A DNA stretch of 64,000 bases from Zobellia russellii (GTDB taxonomy: Bacteria; Bacteroidota; Bacteroidia; Flavobacteriales; Flavobacteriaceae). Numbering within the stretch: position 1 is the stretch's first letter; each line of letters opens with the position of its first letter. Both the position numbers and the translations under genes were made by a program. The notes beneath the pieces are model-generated. The model did not search any database and had not been told where the DNA came from. It worked only from the letters and a program-made list of their open reading frames with translations. Shown here in pieces: positions 52,640-61,593 of the stretch. Where the stretch lies: NCBI RefSeq assembly GCF_018728565.1, contig NZ_JACSOI010000001.1:558001-622000 (forward strand), given 5' to 3'.

Positions 52640-53111
52640 AATTGAGCGTAAATTTTTGGTTACGTCTACGGCGTACCAAAGTCAGGCTATATCTAAAAAA
52701 CGAATTTTTCAAGGGTTTTTGAATACGGACCCCGAGCGTACCGTACGGGTGCGGATTATGGGAGATGAAGGTTTTATAACCGTAAAGGGAAAGGGCAACG
52801 ATACAGGTGTTTCCCGCTTTGAATGGGAAAAAGAAATTGAGGTTGTTGAGGCCGAAGCCCTATTAAAACTGGCCGAACCCGGTAGCATAGATAAAATTAG
52901 GTATGAAGTAAAAATTGGGACACATATTTTTGAAGTAGATGAGTTTTACGGGGATAATGAAGGACTTACGGTAGCTGAGGTAGAACTATCCTCCGAAAAT
53001 GAAAACTTTGAAACCCCGGAATGGTTGGGTGAAGAAGTCTCCGGTGTTACCAAATATTATAATTCCCAGTTGAGTAAACACCCTTTTAAAGATTGGGAAA
53101 TAAAGGATTAG
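52632..53111 (+). CDS. CYTH-domain (triphosphate tunnel) protein
   Basis: Phosphohydrolase-like tunnel enzyme of 159 residues. The ExExK motif IEIERKFLV is at the start, followed by basic and acidic rows in VRVRIMGDEGFITVKGKG and EWEKEIE. Relatives hydrolyse tripolyphosphate or thiamine triphosphate, or make cAMP. Translation starts at GTG inside the previous gene. Its stop overlaps that of the convergent TetR gene by 3 bases. Confidence 0.88.
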   Translation: MIEIERKFLVTSTAYQSQAISKKRIFQGFLNTDPERTVRVRIMGDEGFITVKGKGNDTGVSRFEWEKEIEVVEAEALLKLAEPGSIDKIRYEVKIGTHIFEVDEFYGDNEGLTVAEVELSSENENFETPEWLGEEVSGVTKYYNSQLSKHPFKDWEIKD

Positions 53112-53707
53112 AGTAGGTGGTCGTTCTTTTCCAAGTAACTTAGGGTGGCTATTCCCCTTATGTTGTGGACTATAAAGGTTTTTAGAATTTCTTCGACCGA
53201 AAATTTTTCAAACAAATTCTCTTCCGTAAAAATCAGGAGGGGCAACCGCTCTAAGTAAAGAAGGCAAATTGTATTTACATTAATGTCTTTTTTAATATGA
53301 CCCAGTTCTTGTGCTCGCAATAGAAGATCACGTACTGTAGTGTGAATATAGTCTGCCCTAAAGTGATTGAAATAGCTATCAACCTTAGGATAATATTTTC
53401 GTAGTCCATATAGAAAAGCCGGACTAAAATTTTTAAGAGAATCCAGTCCTATTTTGTACACTGCTATTACAGCTAAAATAGGATTGGATTTTTCTCTTTT
53501 GACACATTGATCCATTTTAGACCTGGTCTTGTTCAGAAATAAATCAAGACTTTCTTGGATTATAACTTCTTTGCTGGCGAAATTCTCGTATATCGTTTTT
53601 TTTGACATACCCATTTCATTCGCAAGCTCATCCAAAGTAAATCGTTTACTACCGAACTGGACAAATTTAGAAAGGGCAAATTCTAAAAACAGGTCTTTGT
53701 TGATCAT
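53108..53707 (-). CDS. TetR/AcrR-family transcriptional regulator
   Basis: 199 residues with an N-terminal TetR helix-turn-helix (about 15-60, with FTLDELANEMGMSKKTIYENF) and a helical ligand-binding part. It follows the outer membrane efflux gene by 15 bases on the same strand, as last gene of the RND unit, so it probably controls the pump or senses its substrates. Confidence 0.88.
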   Translation of the reverse strand: MINKDLFLEFALSKFVQFGSKRFTLDELANEMGMSKKTIYENFASKEVIIQESLDLFLNKTRSKMDQCVKREKSNPILAVIAVYKIGLDSLKNFSPAFLYGLRKYYPKVDSYFNHFRADYIHTTVRDLLLRAQELGHIKKDINVNTICLLYLERLPLLIFTEENLFEKFSVEEILKTFIVHNIRGIATLSYLEKNDHLL

Positions 53708-53722
53708 GTGCCTTACAAGTGA

Positions 53723-55126
53723 TTAATGCCATCCGCCACCAAGGGAACGGTACAGGTCTACTGTTGCCGATAACTGACCAAACTTGTTGTTTATTAAGCT
53801 TAGTTCTGCATTCAACCAGTTCTCCCTGGCGGTCAATAGGTCTAAATAGGTTAAGTAACCACTGTTCAATAATTCTTCTGAATTGGTCTCCGCGCGTTTT
53901 AAAGCAACCACCTGTTTAGTAACATATGCTTCTTTTTCTACGGCTGTGTTATAATCGTACAGCGCATCCGAAACTTCTTTTCCAGCAGTAAGCAAAGCCT
54001 TTTTAAAGGTTAATAATGCTTGCTCTTGTTGCGCTTGTGCCACCTCATAGGCCGTTCTTACTTTTCTTCCGTTAAAAATAGGTTGGGTTAGACCTCCAAT
54101 AAGATTGGCAAAGATAGAACTGCTATCTATCCAATTGTCCAACTCCAAACTTTGAAAACCACCTTGTGCCGATAACGTAATGGACGGGTAGAAGTTGCTT
54201 CTTGCTACGTTGGTCAATTCAAAGTTATTTACCAAGCTATATTCGGCTTGCATAATATCCGGCCTATTTCTAAGCAATAATGCAGGAACACCTAAAGACA
54301 TATCGCCAGTTATAGTTTGATCGGCAAGTGTACCTCGTTCGTATGTTTGGGGTTGCTCGCCCAATAAAATGCTTAATGTTGTTTCCGTTTTGAATAGTGA
54401 ATTCTTAAGGTCTAACAATTGACTTTGAGCACTGTAAAGTTGTGCTGCGGTTTGGTCCACACCCACTTGATTGGTTTGCCCGGCTTCTTTAAGAGCCGTA
54501 ATGGTTTCCAAACTTTTTACACGGTTTTCAATGGTCTCCTCTGTAACGGAAATTTGTTCGTCCAACGCTAACATTTGATAGTACGTTGTTGCTATCTGCG
54601 CCACTAAACTTGTTTTTACAGCTTGATGAGCGGCAACAGTCTGCAAGTAACTGGCATCACTAGCTCGCTTTGTGCTTCTAATTTTACCCCAAATATCGGC
54701 TTCCCAAGAAACCGTACCCGAAGTTTCATATTGATTAAAAGGTTGCGTAAAGAAACTTCCAAATTGTCCGTTCTCACTTGTTCTTGCCGTTCTAGTGGCA
54801 CTTGCAGCACCGTTTAATGTAGGCAAATAACCCGCTTTTCCTTGTTTTACGTAAGCCTCAGCCGCTGCAATATTCTGCAGGGCTATACGAATGTCCAAAT
54901 TATTGTCAAGTCCCTTTTGAATATAGGTCTTTAAATAAGGGTCCGTAAAAAGGTCTTTATAAGAAACCGATGCGAAGGATACACTGTCCTGAGGCAGGTT
55001 ATCCGTTCTATATAGGTTTTCTGTTTGGACCTTTGGTTGCTCATAGTTTTTGGCTACAAAACAAGATTGTAGCAAGAGCGGGAGCAGGGCCACCAATAAG
55101 AATTTATTCATTACTAATTTCTTCAT
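53723..55126 (-). CDS. TolC-family outer membrane efflux protein (NodT type)
   Basis: Outer membrane exit duct, 467 residues. Lipoprotein signal with Cys22 (LLQSC), then the paired outer membrane efflux repeats with PTLNGAASATRTAR and FYPSITLSAQGGFQS. Completes the tripartite pump with the RND and adaptor genes immediately upstream (7 bases). Confidence 0.92.
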   Translation of the reverse strand: MKKLVMNKFLLVALLPLLLQSCFVAKNYEQPKVQTENLYRTDNLPQDSVSFASVSYKDLFTDPYLKTYIQKGLDNNLDIRIALQNIAAAEAYVKQGKAGYLPTLNGAASATRTARTSENGQFGSFFTQPFNQYETSGTVSWEADIWGKIRSTKRASDASYLQTVAAHQAVKTSLVAQIATTYYQMLALDEQISVTEETIENRVKSLETITALKEAGQTNQVGVDQTAAQLYSAQSQLLDLKNSLFKTETTLSILLGEQPQTYERGTLADQTITGDMSLGVPALLLRNRPDIMQAEYSLVNNFELTNVARSNFYPSITLSAQGGFQSLELDNWIDSSSIFANLIGGLTQPIFNGRKVRTAYEVAQAQQEQALLTFKKALLTAGKEVSDALYDYNTAVEKEAYVTKQVVALKRAETNSEELLNSGYLTYLDLLTARENWLNAELSLINNKFGQLSATVDLYRSLGGGWH

Positions 55127-55133
55127 GATTTCT

Positions 55134-58100
55134 CTAGTTCTTTATTTCTTCAATAGTTTCTTGTGGCGCACCGGTAATACGCTCTTGGATGGTCTGGAAA
55201 ATGACATATAGCGCCGGTATTACAAACACACCAAATATGGTACCTATCAACATACCTCCAACTGCACTCATACCAATGGATCGGTTACCTACGGCACCTA
55301 TACCTGATGACAACGCCAATGGCATTAAACCAAGGATAAAGGCGAAGGATGTCATTAAAATGGGTCTTAAACGTGCTTTGGCACCATCTATGGCAGAATC
55401 AATAATAGACATACCGTGTTTTCTACGCTGCAATGCGAATTCTACGATAAGAATGGCATTTTTAGAGAGAAGACCGATTAACATGATCAGGGCAATTTGG
55501 AAATAGATATTGTTCTCCAAACCAGCTACGCTCACAAAACCTATTGCTCCTGCAATACCAATTGGTAAGGACAGTAATATGGATAATGGAAGGATATAGG
55601 ATTCGTATTGAGCACTTAACAAGAAGTATACGAAAACCAAGCTCAAAATAAAGATTAGAACCGTTTGGCTACCTGCGCTATTCTCTTCCTTGGTAAGTCC
55701 AGAGTATTCGTAGGTGTAGTTATTTGGCAATACTTGTGCCGTAACCTCTTCAATAGCTTTAATAGCATCACCAGTAGAATACCCAGGATTCATGGCTCCG
55801 TTAATCTTAACCGAACTCAATAGGTTAAACCTACTCACTACCTCAGGACCGTAAATTTTCTTTAACGATACAAATTGAGATACGGCAACCGACTCCCCAT
55901 TGGCGTTCGTAACGAAAATGTGGTTCAATGAATTTTCATCTGCCCTATCTTCCGGTTTGGCCTGGATCATAACACGGTACTGCTTACCAAATTTGTTAAA
56001 GTCCGTGGTATAAAGTCCACCATAGTAGCCTTGCATAGCGCTAAATACATCCGTTACGGCTAAACCGGCCATTTTAGTCTTCTCAACATCTACCTCCAAC
56101 TCGTATTGAGGGAAATTAGCATTGAAGTTGGTAATGGCGTATTGAACTTCCGGTCTTGCATTTATAGCTGCCAAAAATTCATTAGTAACTTTGTTTACGG
56201 TTTGCCAATCGTCTGCATCTTTACTCTGTAAGTTCATCTCAAAACCGGTAGAGTTACCAAAACCACGTACACTAGGTGGCGTAAAGAAGAATATTTTTGC
56301 ATCTTTGATGCCCGCCGTTTTTGCGAACAATTGCCCTACGACCGCTTGTACGGATTCATTATCACCTTCTCGTTCTCCCCAATCTTTTAGTCTAAGTACG
56401 GAGAAACCGTAAGAACCACCGTTAACACTGTTAAGGATACTAAATCCTGTAATGTTCATTCTGGCCTTGATCAAGTCCATTGAAGCATAAATAGAATCTA
56501 ATTTTTTAACGGTTTTCTGTGTTTGTTCCAATGTTGTTCCCGGAGGCATAGTAACATCGGCAAAAACAATAGCTTTATCTTCATTTGGAATAAATCCTGT
56601 AGGTGTGGATTGGAATAGCATATACGCTATAACCCCAAACACTGCAATAGATGCCCAAGTGGCCCATTTTCTTTTGGCAATGAATTTTACGGAACCAACA
56701 TATTTATCGGTAATCGCATTAAAACCGGTGTTAAAGGCCGAAAAGAAACGTTTTGAAATTCCTTTTTTATGTTCCTCGGACGGATTGTGCGGTTTTAGCA
56801 ACAATGCGGCCAAGGCAGGGCTCAACGTTAAAGCGTTTACTGCCGAAATTAGGATGGCAATAGCCAATGTTATACCAAATTGCTGATAGAACACACCCGA
56901 TGACCCACTAATAAACGATACCGGAATAAACACGGCGGACATAACCAAGGTGATAGAAATGATTGCACCTGAAATCTCGGACATTGCAGATTTGGTAGCC
57001 GTTTTGGCATTGGTTGCGCCTTCCTCCATTTTGGCATGGACGGCTTCGACCACCACAATGGCATCATCCACCACAATACCAATGGCCAGAATCATTGCAA
57101 ATAAGGTTAACATGTTAATTGAGAACCCAAAGAGCGATAGAAAGAAAAACGTACCAATAATCGCAACCGGAACGGCAATAGCAGGTATTAACGTAGATCT
57201 AAAATCTTGTAGGAATATGAAAACCACTAAGAACACTAATAGGAATGCTTCTATTAAAGTCTGTACTACGTGTTCTATGGATGCACTTAAGAAATCTTTA
57301 GTGTTATAAGGAATTACGTAATCCAGACCTTTAGGGAAATCTTGGCTGCTTTCATCCAATATGGTTTGAATTTCATCAATGATAGCGTTCGCGTTAGAGC
57401 CCGATGTTTGAAAAATACCAACGGCAGTACCGGGCTTTCCCATACCTTCGTTTTTTGTTCCATAGTTAAAGGCACCCAATTCTACTTCGGCAACATCTTT
57501 AAGTCTTAAAAACTGTCCGTTTTCTTGTGCTTTTATAATGATATTCTCATACTCGGCTTCTTCTGAAAGACGTCCTTTATACTTTAAAACGTATTCGTAA
57601 ACTCCATCGGCATTTTCACCAATTTTACCAGTTGCAGCCTCAAGGTTCTGCTCTCTAAGGGCATTCTGAATATCCGAAGGCATAAGCTTGTAGGCCGCCA
57701 TCTTTTCTGGGTTCAACCAGATACGCATAGAGTAATCCTTAGAACCAAAAACAGTAACGTTACCAACACCTTCTATACGTTGTAATTTGGGTACAATGTT
57801 AATTCTGGCGTAGTTTTCTACAAAGGTTGCGTCATAATCATCATTATCCGAGAATAAAGAAAAGAACAACAATGCACTGGTTTGCGACTTTTGAGTAATA
57901 ACACCCGTCTGTACTACGGCCTGTGGTAAAACACTATTGGCCCTAGCCACCCTGTTCTGAACGTTTACCGCGGCAATATCCGGATCCGTACCTAACTTAA
58001 AAAAGACGTTAATGGTAGCGGCACCGTCGTTACTGGCACTTGAGGTCATGTACAACATATCCTCCACACCGTTTATTTGCTCCTCTAACGGTATAACTAC

Positions 58101-58280
58101 ACTCTTAAGTACCGTCTCTGCATTTGCTCCGGTGTAGGTACTTGTTACTTGCACGGTAGGTGGCGCAATTTCCGGATACTCTTCAATAGGTAGGGTCGTT
58201 AAACCTAGTATACCTAGAATAACTATAATAATCGATATAACCGTAGACAGTACGGGACGATCTATAAATTTCTGAAACAT
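55134..58280 (-). CDS. RND efflux permease (HAE1, AcrB-like)
   Basis: Proton-driven inner membrane pump of 1048 residues, 12 membrane segments. The paired Asp of the proton relay are in AIGIVVDDAIVVVEAV (about 405), and TSFAFILGLMPLALSSG and GAVGNRSIGMSAVGGM mark TM segments 11-12. Large periplasmic loops after TM1 and TM7. Removes hydrophobic drugs, bile salts or solvents with the neighbouring adaptor and TolC protein. Confidence 0.95.
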   Translation of the reverse strand: MFQKFIDRPVLSTVISIIIVILGILGLTTLPIEEYPEIAPPTVQVTSTYTGANAETVLKSVVIPLEEQINGVEDMLYMTSSASNDGAATINVFFKLGTDPDIAAVNVQNRVARANSVLPQAVVQTGVITQKSQTSALLFFSLFSDNDDYDATFVENYARINIVPKLQRIEGVGNVTVFGSKDYSMRIWLNPEKMAAYKLMPSDIQNALREQNLEAATGKIGENADGVYEYVLKYKGRLSEEAEYENIIIKAQENGQFLRLKDVAEVELGAFNYGTKNEGMGKPGTAVGIFQTSGSNANAIIDEIQTILDESSQDFPKGLDYVIPYNTKDFLSASIEHVVQTLIEAFLLVFLVVFIFLQDFRSTLIPAIAVPVAIIGTFFFLSLFGFSINMLTLFAMILAIGIVVDDAIVVVEAVHAKMEEGATNAKTATKSAMSEISGAIISITLVMSAVFIPVSFISGSSGVFYQQFGITLAIAILISAVNALTLSPALAALLLKPHNPSEEHKKGISKRFFSAFNTGFNAITDKYVGSVKFIAKRKWATWASIAVFGVIAYMLFQSTPTGFIPNEDKAIVFADVTMPPGTTLEQTQKTVKKLDSIYASMDLIKARMNITGFSILNSVNGGSYGFSVLRLKDWGEREGDNESVQAVVGQLFAKTAGIKDAKIFFFTPPSVRGFGNSTGFEMNLQSKDADDWQTVNKVTNEFLAAINARPEVQYAITNFNANFPQYELEVDVEKTKMAGLAVTDVFSAMQGYYGGLYTTDFNKFGKQYRVMIQAKPEDRADENSLNHIFVTNANGESVAVSQFVSLKKIYGPEVVSRFNLLSSVKINGAMNPGYSTGDAIKAIEEVTAQVLPNNYTYEYSGLTKEENSAGSQTVLIFILSLVFVYFLLSAQYESYILPLSILLSLPIGIAGAIGFVSVAGLENNIYFQIALIMLIGLLSKNAILIVEFALQRRKHGMSIIDSAIDGAKARLRPILMTSFAFILGLMPLALSSGIGAVGNRSIGMSAVGGMLIGTIFGVFVIPALYVIFQTIQERITGAPQETIEEIKN

Positions 58281-58317
58281 TGTTCTCTATTTATGTGTTT
58301 TGTTGAATTGCGGTTTC

Positions 58318-59403
58318 TTATTTGACCGGACTAATGGCCATACCGTCTTTTATTTTAGTTACACCTTCTAGAACAATGGTAGTTCCTTTATCTATGCCGT
58401 TTTCCACAACAAAACCTTTTTGAGTGGTGGTTACGATATCTAAAGGCATTGTGGTTACAGTGTTATCTTCTTTTACTACATAGACCAGCTTTTTCCCCTG
58501 AAGGTCAATAGTAGCCGTTTGTGGAATTTCGAAAGCATCCTTATAAACGGTGGGAATTTTAATTTTCCCAGTACTACCACTACTTAGCAAGTTATTTTTA
58601 TTGTCAAAATCTGCACGTGCGGTAACACTACCGGTAGTACCGTTTATAATACTATTGATCATGGCAATTTTACCGGGCTCAGGATATTCTTCTCCGTTTA
58701 TCATGACAAGTGTAACTTCTGGTGCTTTTTCAACATCCATAAGGTTCTTATCATTTTTAGGCATAGACTCTTTTAACTTCAGCAACTCTTTTTCGTTCAT
58801 TGAAAAATAAGCCCGTACTTGGCTAACATCTGAAACCGTAGTTAATGGTTTGCTCATGTTTGAACTTACAAGAGCTCCTATTTTAAAAGGAATTTCACCA
58901 ATGTAACCGTCAACCGGGCTCGTAATACGCGAGTAGCCAATGTTGGAGGTAACGCTCTGGTAATTAGCTTGAGCTTGAGCAAGTTGTGCTTTTGCAGTTT
59001 CTAATTGAACCTCGCTAATGATACCTTTTTCTACCAAAGGTTTTAGCTTGTTTACTTCTACCTGTGCAACGTTTACTGATGCTTTGGCAGCATTTGCATC
59101 TTGGTTCAAGGTTTGTGTTTCCAATTTAAAAAGCAGTTGGCCCTTTTTTATTTTCTGACCTTCTTCTACATAAACCTCCTGAACAAAACCAGACACTTTT
59201 GGCCATATTTCTACATTTTGCTTTCCCTCTAGAGTAGTAGAAAATTCATTATAAACAGTAATGTCCTGTGGTTTTAGTTCACCAACCTTTAAACTTGGTG
59301 GAGGTGGAGCATCGGCACCAGCGGGAGAAGTTGGAGTTGTTCCAAAACACGAACTCAAAAGGAGTGCGGCGCTTAATAATCCTATAATTGATAACTTTTT
59401 CAT
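58318..59403 (-). CDS. RND efflux periplasmic adaptor lipoprotein
   Basis: Membrane fusion protein linking the RND permease to TolC. I start at the ATG at 59403 (MKKLSIIGLLSAALLLSSC, lipobox LSSC, Cys19); an ATG at 59499 would prefix 32 non-signal residues. Hairpin helices (about 95-165, with VAQVEVNKLKPLVEKGII) and biotinyl-lipoyl half motifs are clear. 361 residues. Ends 37 bases before the permease gene. Confidence 0.92.
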   Translation of the reverse strand: MKKLSIIGLLSAALLLSSCFGTTPTSPAGADAPPPPSLKVGELKPQDITVYNEFSTTLEGKQNVEIWPKVSGFVQEVYVEEGQKIKKGQLLFKLETQTLNQDANAAKASVNVAQVEVNKLKPLVEKGIISEVQLETAKAQLAQAQANYQSVTSNIGYSRITSPVDGYIGEIPFKIGALVSSNMSKPLTTVSDVSQVRAYFSMNEKELLKLKESMPKNDKNLMDVEKAPEVTLVMINGEEYPEPGKIAMINSIINGTTGSVTARADFDNKNNLLSSGSTGKIKIPTVYKDAFEIPQTATIDLQGKKLVYVVKEDNTVTTMPLDIVTTTQKGFVVENGIDKGTTIVLEGVTKIKDGMAISPVK

Positions 59404-59503
59404 TTTAGATGGAGTTTTACTTGTATTGAATTGTTGATTGAATGTTGTTAAGGTTTTGTTAATTCTGAATGTTCGGTAAAAAACGAACCATTTGTTCAAA
59501 AAA

Positions 59504-59986
59504 TTAGTTGTTAGATTTTTTCAGGTCTATAATTGTCTTTCTGTAAATTTCTCTAGCTTCTTCTACACATTTGAGATAGATATCCTTTCTTGCTTTATTA
59601 GCTTCATGTTTCTCTGGATTATATGCCTCGTTATAAGCTGCAACTTTTTCAATCATTTCAGACTCGTTTTCGAGTTTTTTAAGGACTGTATTGAGTTTGT
59701 TTATAAAAAAGGCGTCTTTTTCAGCAACTTTAAAGTATCGTTTTCTGTCTCCTGACTTTGTAAAGTACTTTACAAAGTCCATTTGTAAAAGGAGGTTTAG
59801 CGATGTAGATATAGAACTTTTACTGGCACCACGTTTAGTAAGACAATCCTCAAAAGTGAGTCCGTCTTCCTCTGTAATAACGAGGTTAGCAAAAATTCTT
59901 GCAGCTAATGGAGGAAGGGAATATTCATTCTCAAAATGAATCCCTAGGTCCTCAATTAATAATTTTTTGCTTTCTTCTCTGTTCAT
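59504..59986 (-). CDS. GbsR/MarR-type winged-helix regulator
   Basis: 160 residues with an N-terminal winged HTH (about 20-95; LTFEDCLTKRGASKSSISTS is the recognition region) of the GbsR branch of MarR regulators, then a helical dimer region. First gene of the RND unit, read from a strong promoter at 60006-60036, so it probably represses its own operon. The codons for MDFVKYFTKS contain a perfect 26-base palindrome (59754-59779). Confidence 0.85.
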   Translation of the reverse strand: MNREESKKLLIEDLGIHFENEYSLPPLAARIFANLVITEEDGLTFEDCLTKRGASKSSISTSLNLLLQMDFVKYFTKSGDRKRYFKVAEKDAFFINKLNTVLKKLENESEMIEKVAAYNEAYNPEKHEANKARKDIYLKCVEEAREIYRKTIIDLKKSNN

Positions 59987-60005
59987 AATCGAAATATTGA
60001 AGGGG

Positions 60006-60036
60006 CAAAGGTAGTATTAGTTCGGAAACAAACAAA
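60006..60036 (-). promoter_or_regulatory. Promoter of the GbsR-RND-TolC-TetR operon
   Basis: On the minus strand, TTTG (60033-60036), 19 bases, then TACCTTTG (60006-60013), matching the Bacteroidota consensus. The predicted transcription start is about 10-15 bases before the first ATG. Confidence 0.75.
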
Positions 60037-60090
60037 CCAAAAGAACTTAAATATTCCTAAAAGGCGTTAAAATTTTGTTAGCGAAAGAAT

Positions 60091-60486
60091 TTATGGTGCT
60101 AATATGCCTTCCTTTTCAATGATGGGGATGGGGCCTAGGTCTTTCTCGGAGATAGTATTCTTGGGAAATAAGAAGCGTTTTTCAAAAAGTTTACCCTCGG
60201 CGAAGAAAGTAACAAAAAACTCATTGTCCAATGCTAGCACATCTTCAAGGAGCATTTCTACTTTTTTAAAAGATTTGGGTAGAATGGTACCAATGCCATG
60301 GCGCATAGTAGATGTTTTTCGCTCTGCATCAAATCCTTTGGAGACCACAATCGTTAATTCAATCTGGTCCGTTCTATTGTTTATAATGTACGCGTTCCAG
60401 TCTTTTGAAAGAAAATCGTCGTTCCACTCACGGATTATGGCCACGTGAACATCTTTGGCAATAGGTATTTCAATATCTTTCTTCAC
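60091..60486 (-). CDS. Conserved hypothetical protein upstream-adjacent to pheS
   Basis: 131 residues, cytoplasmic, without signal peptide or membrane segment. Beta-rich appearance with conserved-looking HGIGTILPKSFKKVEMLLED. Nine bases after pheS on the same strand, hence cotranscribed. I do not recognise a family and it is not a part of PheS. Confidence 0.75.
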   Translation of the reverse strand: MKKDIEIPIAKDVHVAIIREWNDDFLSKDWNAYIINNRTDQIELTIVVSKGFDAERKTSTMRHGIGTILPKSFKKVEMLLEDVLALDNEFFVTFFAEGKLFEKRFLFPKNTISEKDLGPIPIIEKEGILAP

Positions 60487-60495
60487 AACGCTGGG

Positions 60496-61515
60496 TTAAA
60501 GTGCGCTTTTAAATTGTTCTAAGAAACGCACATCATTTTCGCTTAATAAGCGAATATCGGAGATTTGGTGAAGCAACAGGGCAATTCTGTCTATTCCCAT
60601 ACCAAATGCGAAACCAGAGTACTCCTTGGAGTCAATACCACAGTTGTCCAGTACATTAGGGTCTACCATACCACAGCCCATAATCTCTAGCCATCCGGTA
60701 CCTTTTGTCATTTTGTAATCGGTTTCGGTTTCAAGTCCCCAATACACATCTACTTCGGCACTAGGCTCGGTAAAAGGGAAATATGAAGGGCGAAGTCTAA
60801 TTTTTGACTTACCGAAAAGTTCCGTTGTAAAGAACTGAAGGGTTTGCTTTAAATCTGCAAAAGAAACGTCCTTATCAATATAAAGACCTTCTACTTGATG
60901 GAAAAAGCAATGTGAACGGGCCGAAATAGCTTCGTTACGATATACTCTTCCCGGAGAAATGGTACGTATTGGTGGTTTATTATTTTCCATATATCTAACC
61001 TGTACGGACGAAGTGTGCGTACGCAATAGGATATCCGGATCCGTTTGAACGAAAAAAGTGTCCTGCATGTCTCTTGCAGGGTGATATTCCGGTAGGTTCA
61101 GTGCGGTAAAGTTGTGCCAATCATCTTCAATTTCCGGTCCTTCGGAAACATTAAAACCTATTCTGGAAAAAATATCTATAATTTGGTTCTTTACAATAGA
61201 AATAGGGTGTCTGGCGCCAAGTTCTAGAGGCTCCCCTGGGCGGGTTAAATCGCCATATATGCCTTTTTCTTCGGTTTTACTTTCAAGGGCATCCCGTAAG
61301 GTGTTCAGCTTTTCGTTTGCGGTCTGCTTAAGCTGATTTATGGTTTGGCCGAATTCCTTTTTTTGCTCATTGGGTACATTTTTGAATTGAGCGAAGAAAT
61401 CGTTCAAAAGTCCCTTTTTACCTAAGTATTTTATACGGAAGCTTTCCAGTTCCTCTTTAGTGGTAGCGGTAAACTTTTCTACCTCAGTAATGTGCTTTTT
61501 TATGGTATCGATCAT
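60496..61515 (-). CDS. pheS: Phenylalanyl-tRNA synthetase alpha subunit
   Basis: Charges tRNA-Phe with the beta subunit coded elsewhere. N-terminal coiled coil (about 1-85), class II motifs 1-3: FNVSEGPEIEDDWHNFTALN, GRVYRNEAISARSHCFFHQ and SGFAFGMGIDRIALLLHQ. 339 residues, complete. Confidence 0.95.
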   Translation of the reverse strand: MIDTIKKHITEVEKFTATTKEELESFRIKYLGKKGLLNDFFAQFKNVPNEQKKEFGQTINQLKQTANEKLNTLRDALESKTEEKGIYGDLTRPGEPLELGARHPISIVKNQIIDIFSRIGFNVSEGPEIEDDWHNFTALNLPEYHPARDMQDTFFVQTDPDILLRTHTSSVQVRYMENNKPPIRTISPGRVYRNEAISARSHCFFHQVEGLYIDKDVSFADLKQTLQFFTTELFGKSKIRLRPSYFPFTEPSAEVDVYWGLETETDYKMTKGTGWLEIMGCGMVDPNVLDNCGIDSKEYSGFAFGMGIDRIALLLHQISDIRLLSENDVRFLEQFKSAL

Positions 61516-61593
61516 GATGTTCGGCTAAAGCCGCAAATTTAGGACATTTGCGGCATTACCGAATACATAATTCATCATAAATTGGTCTAAATT

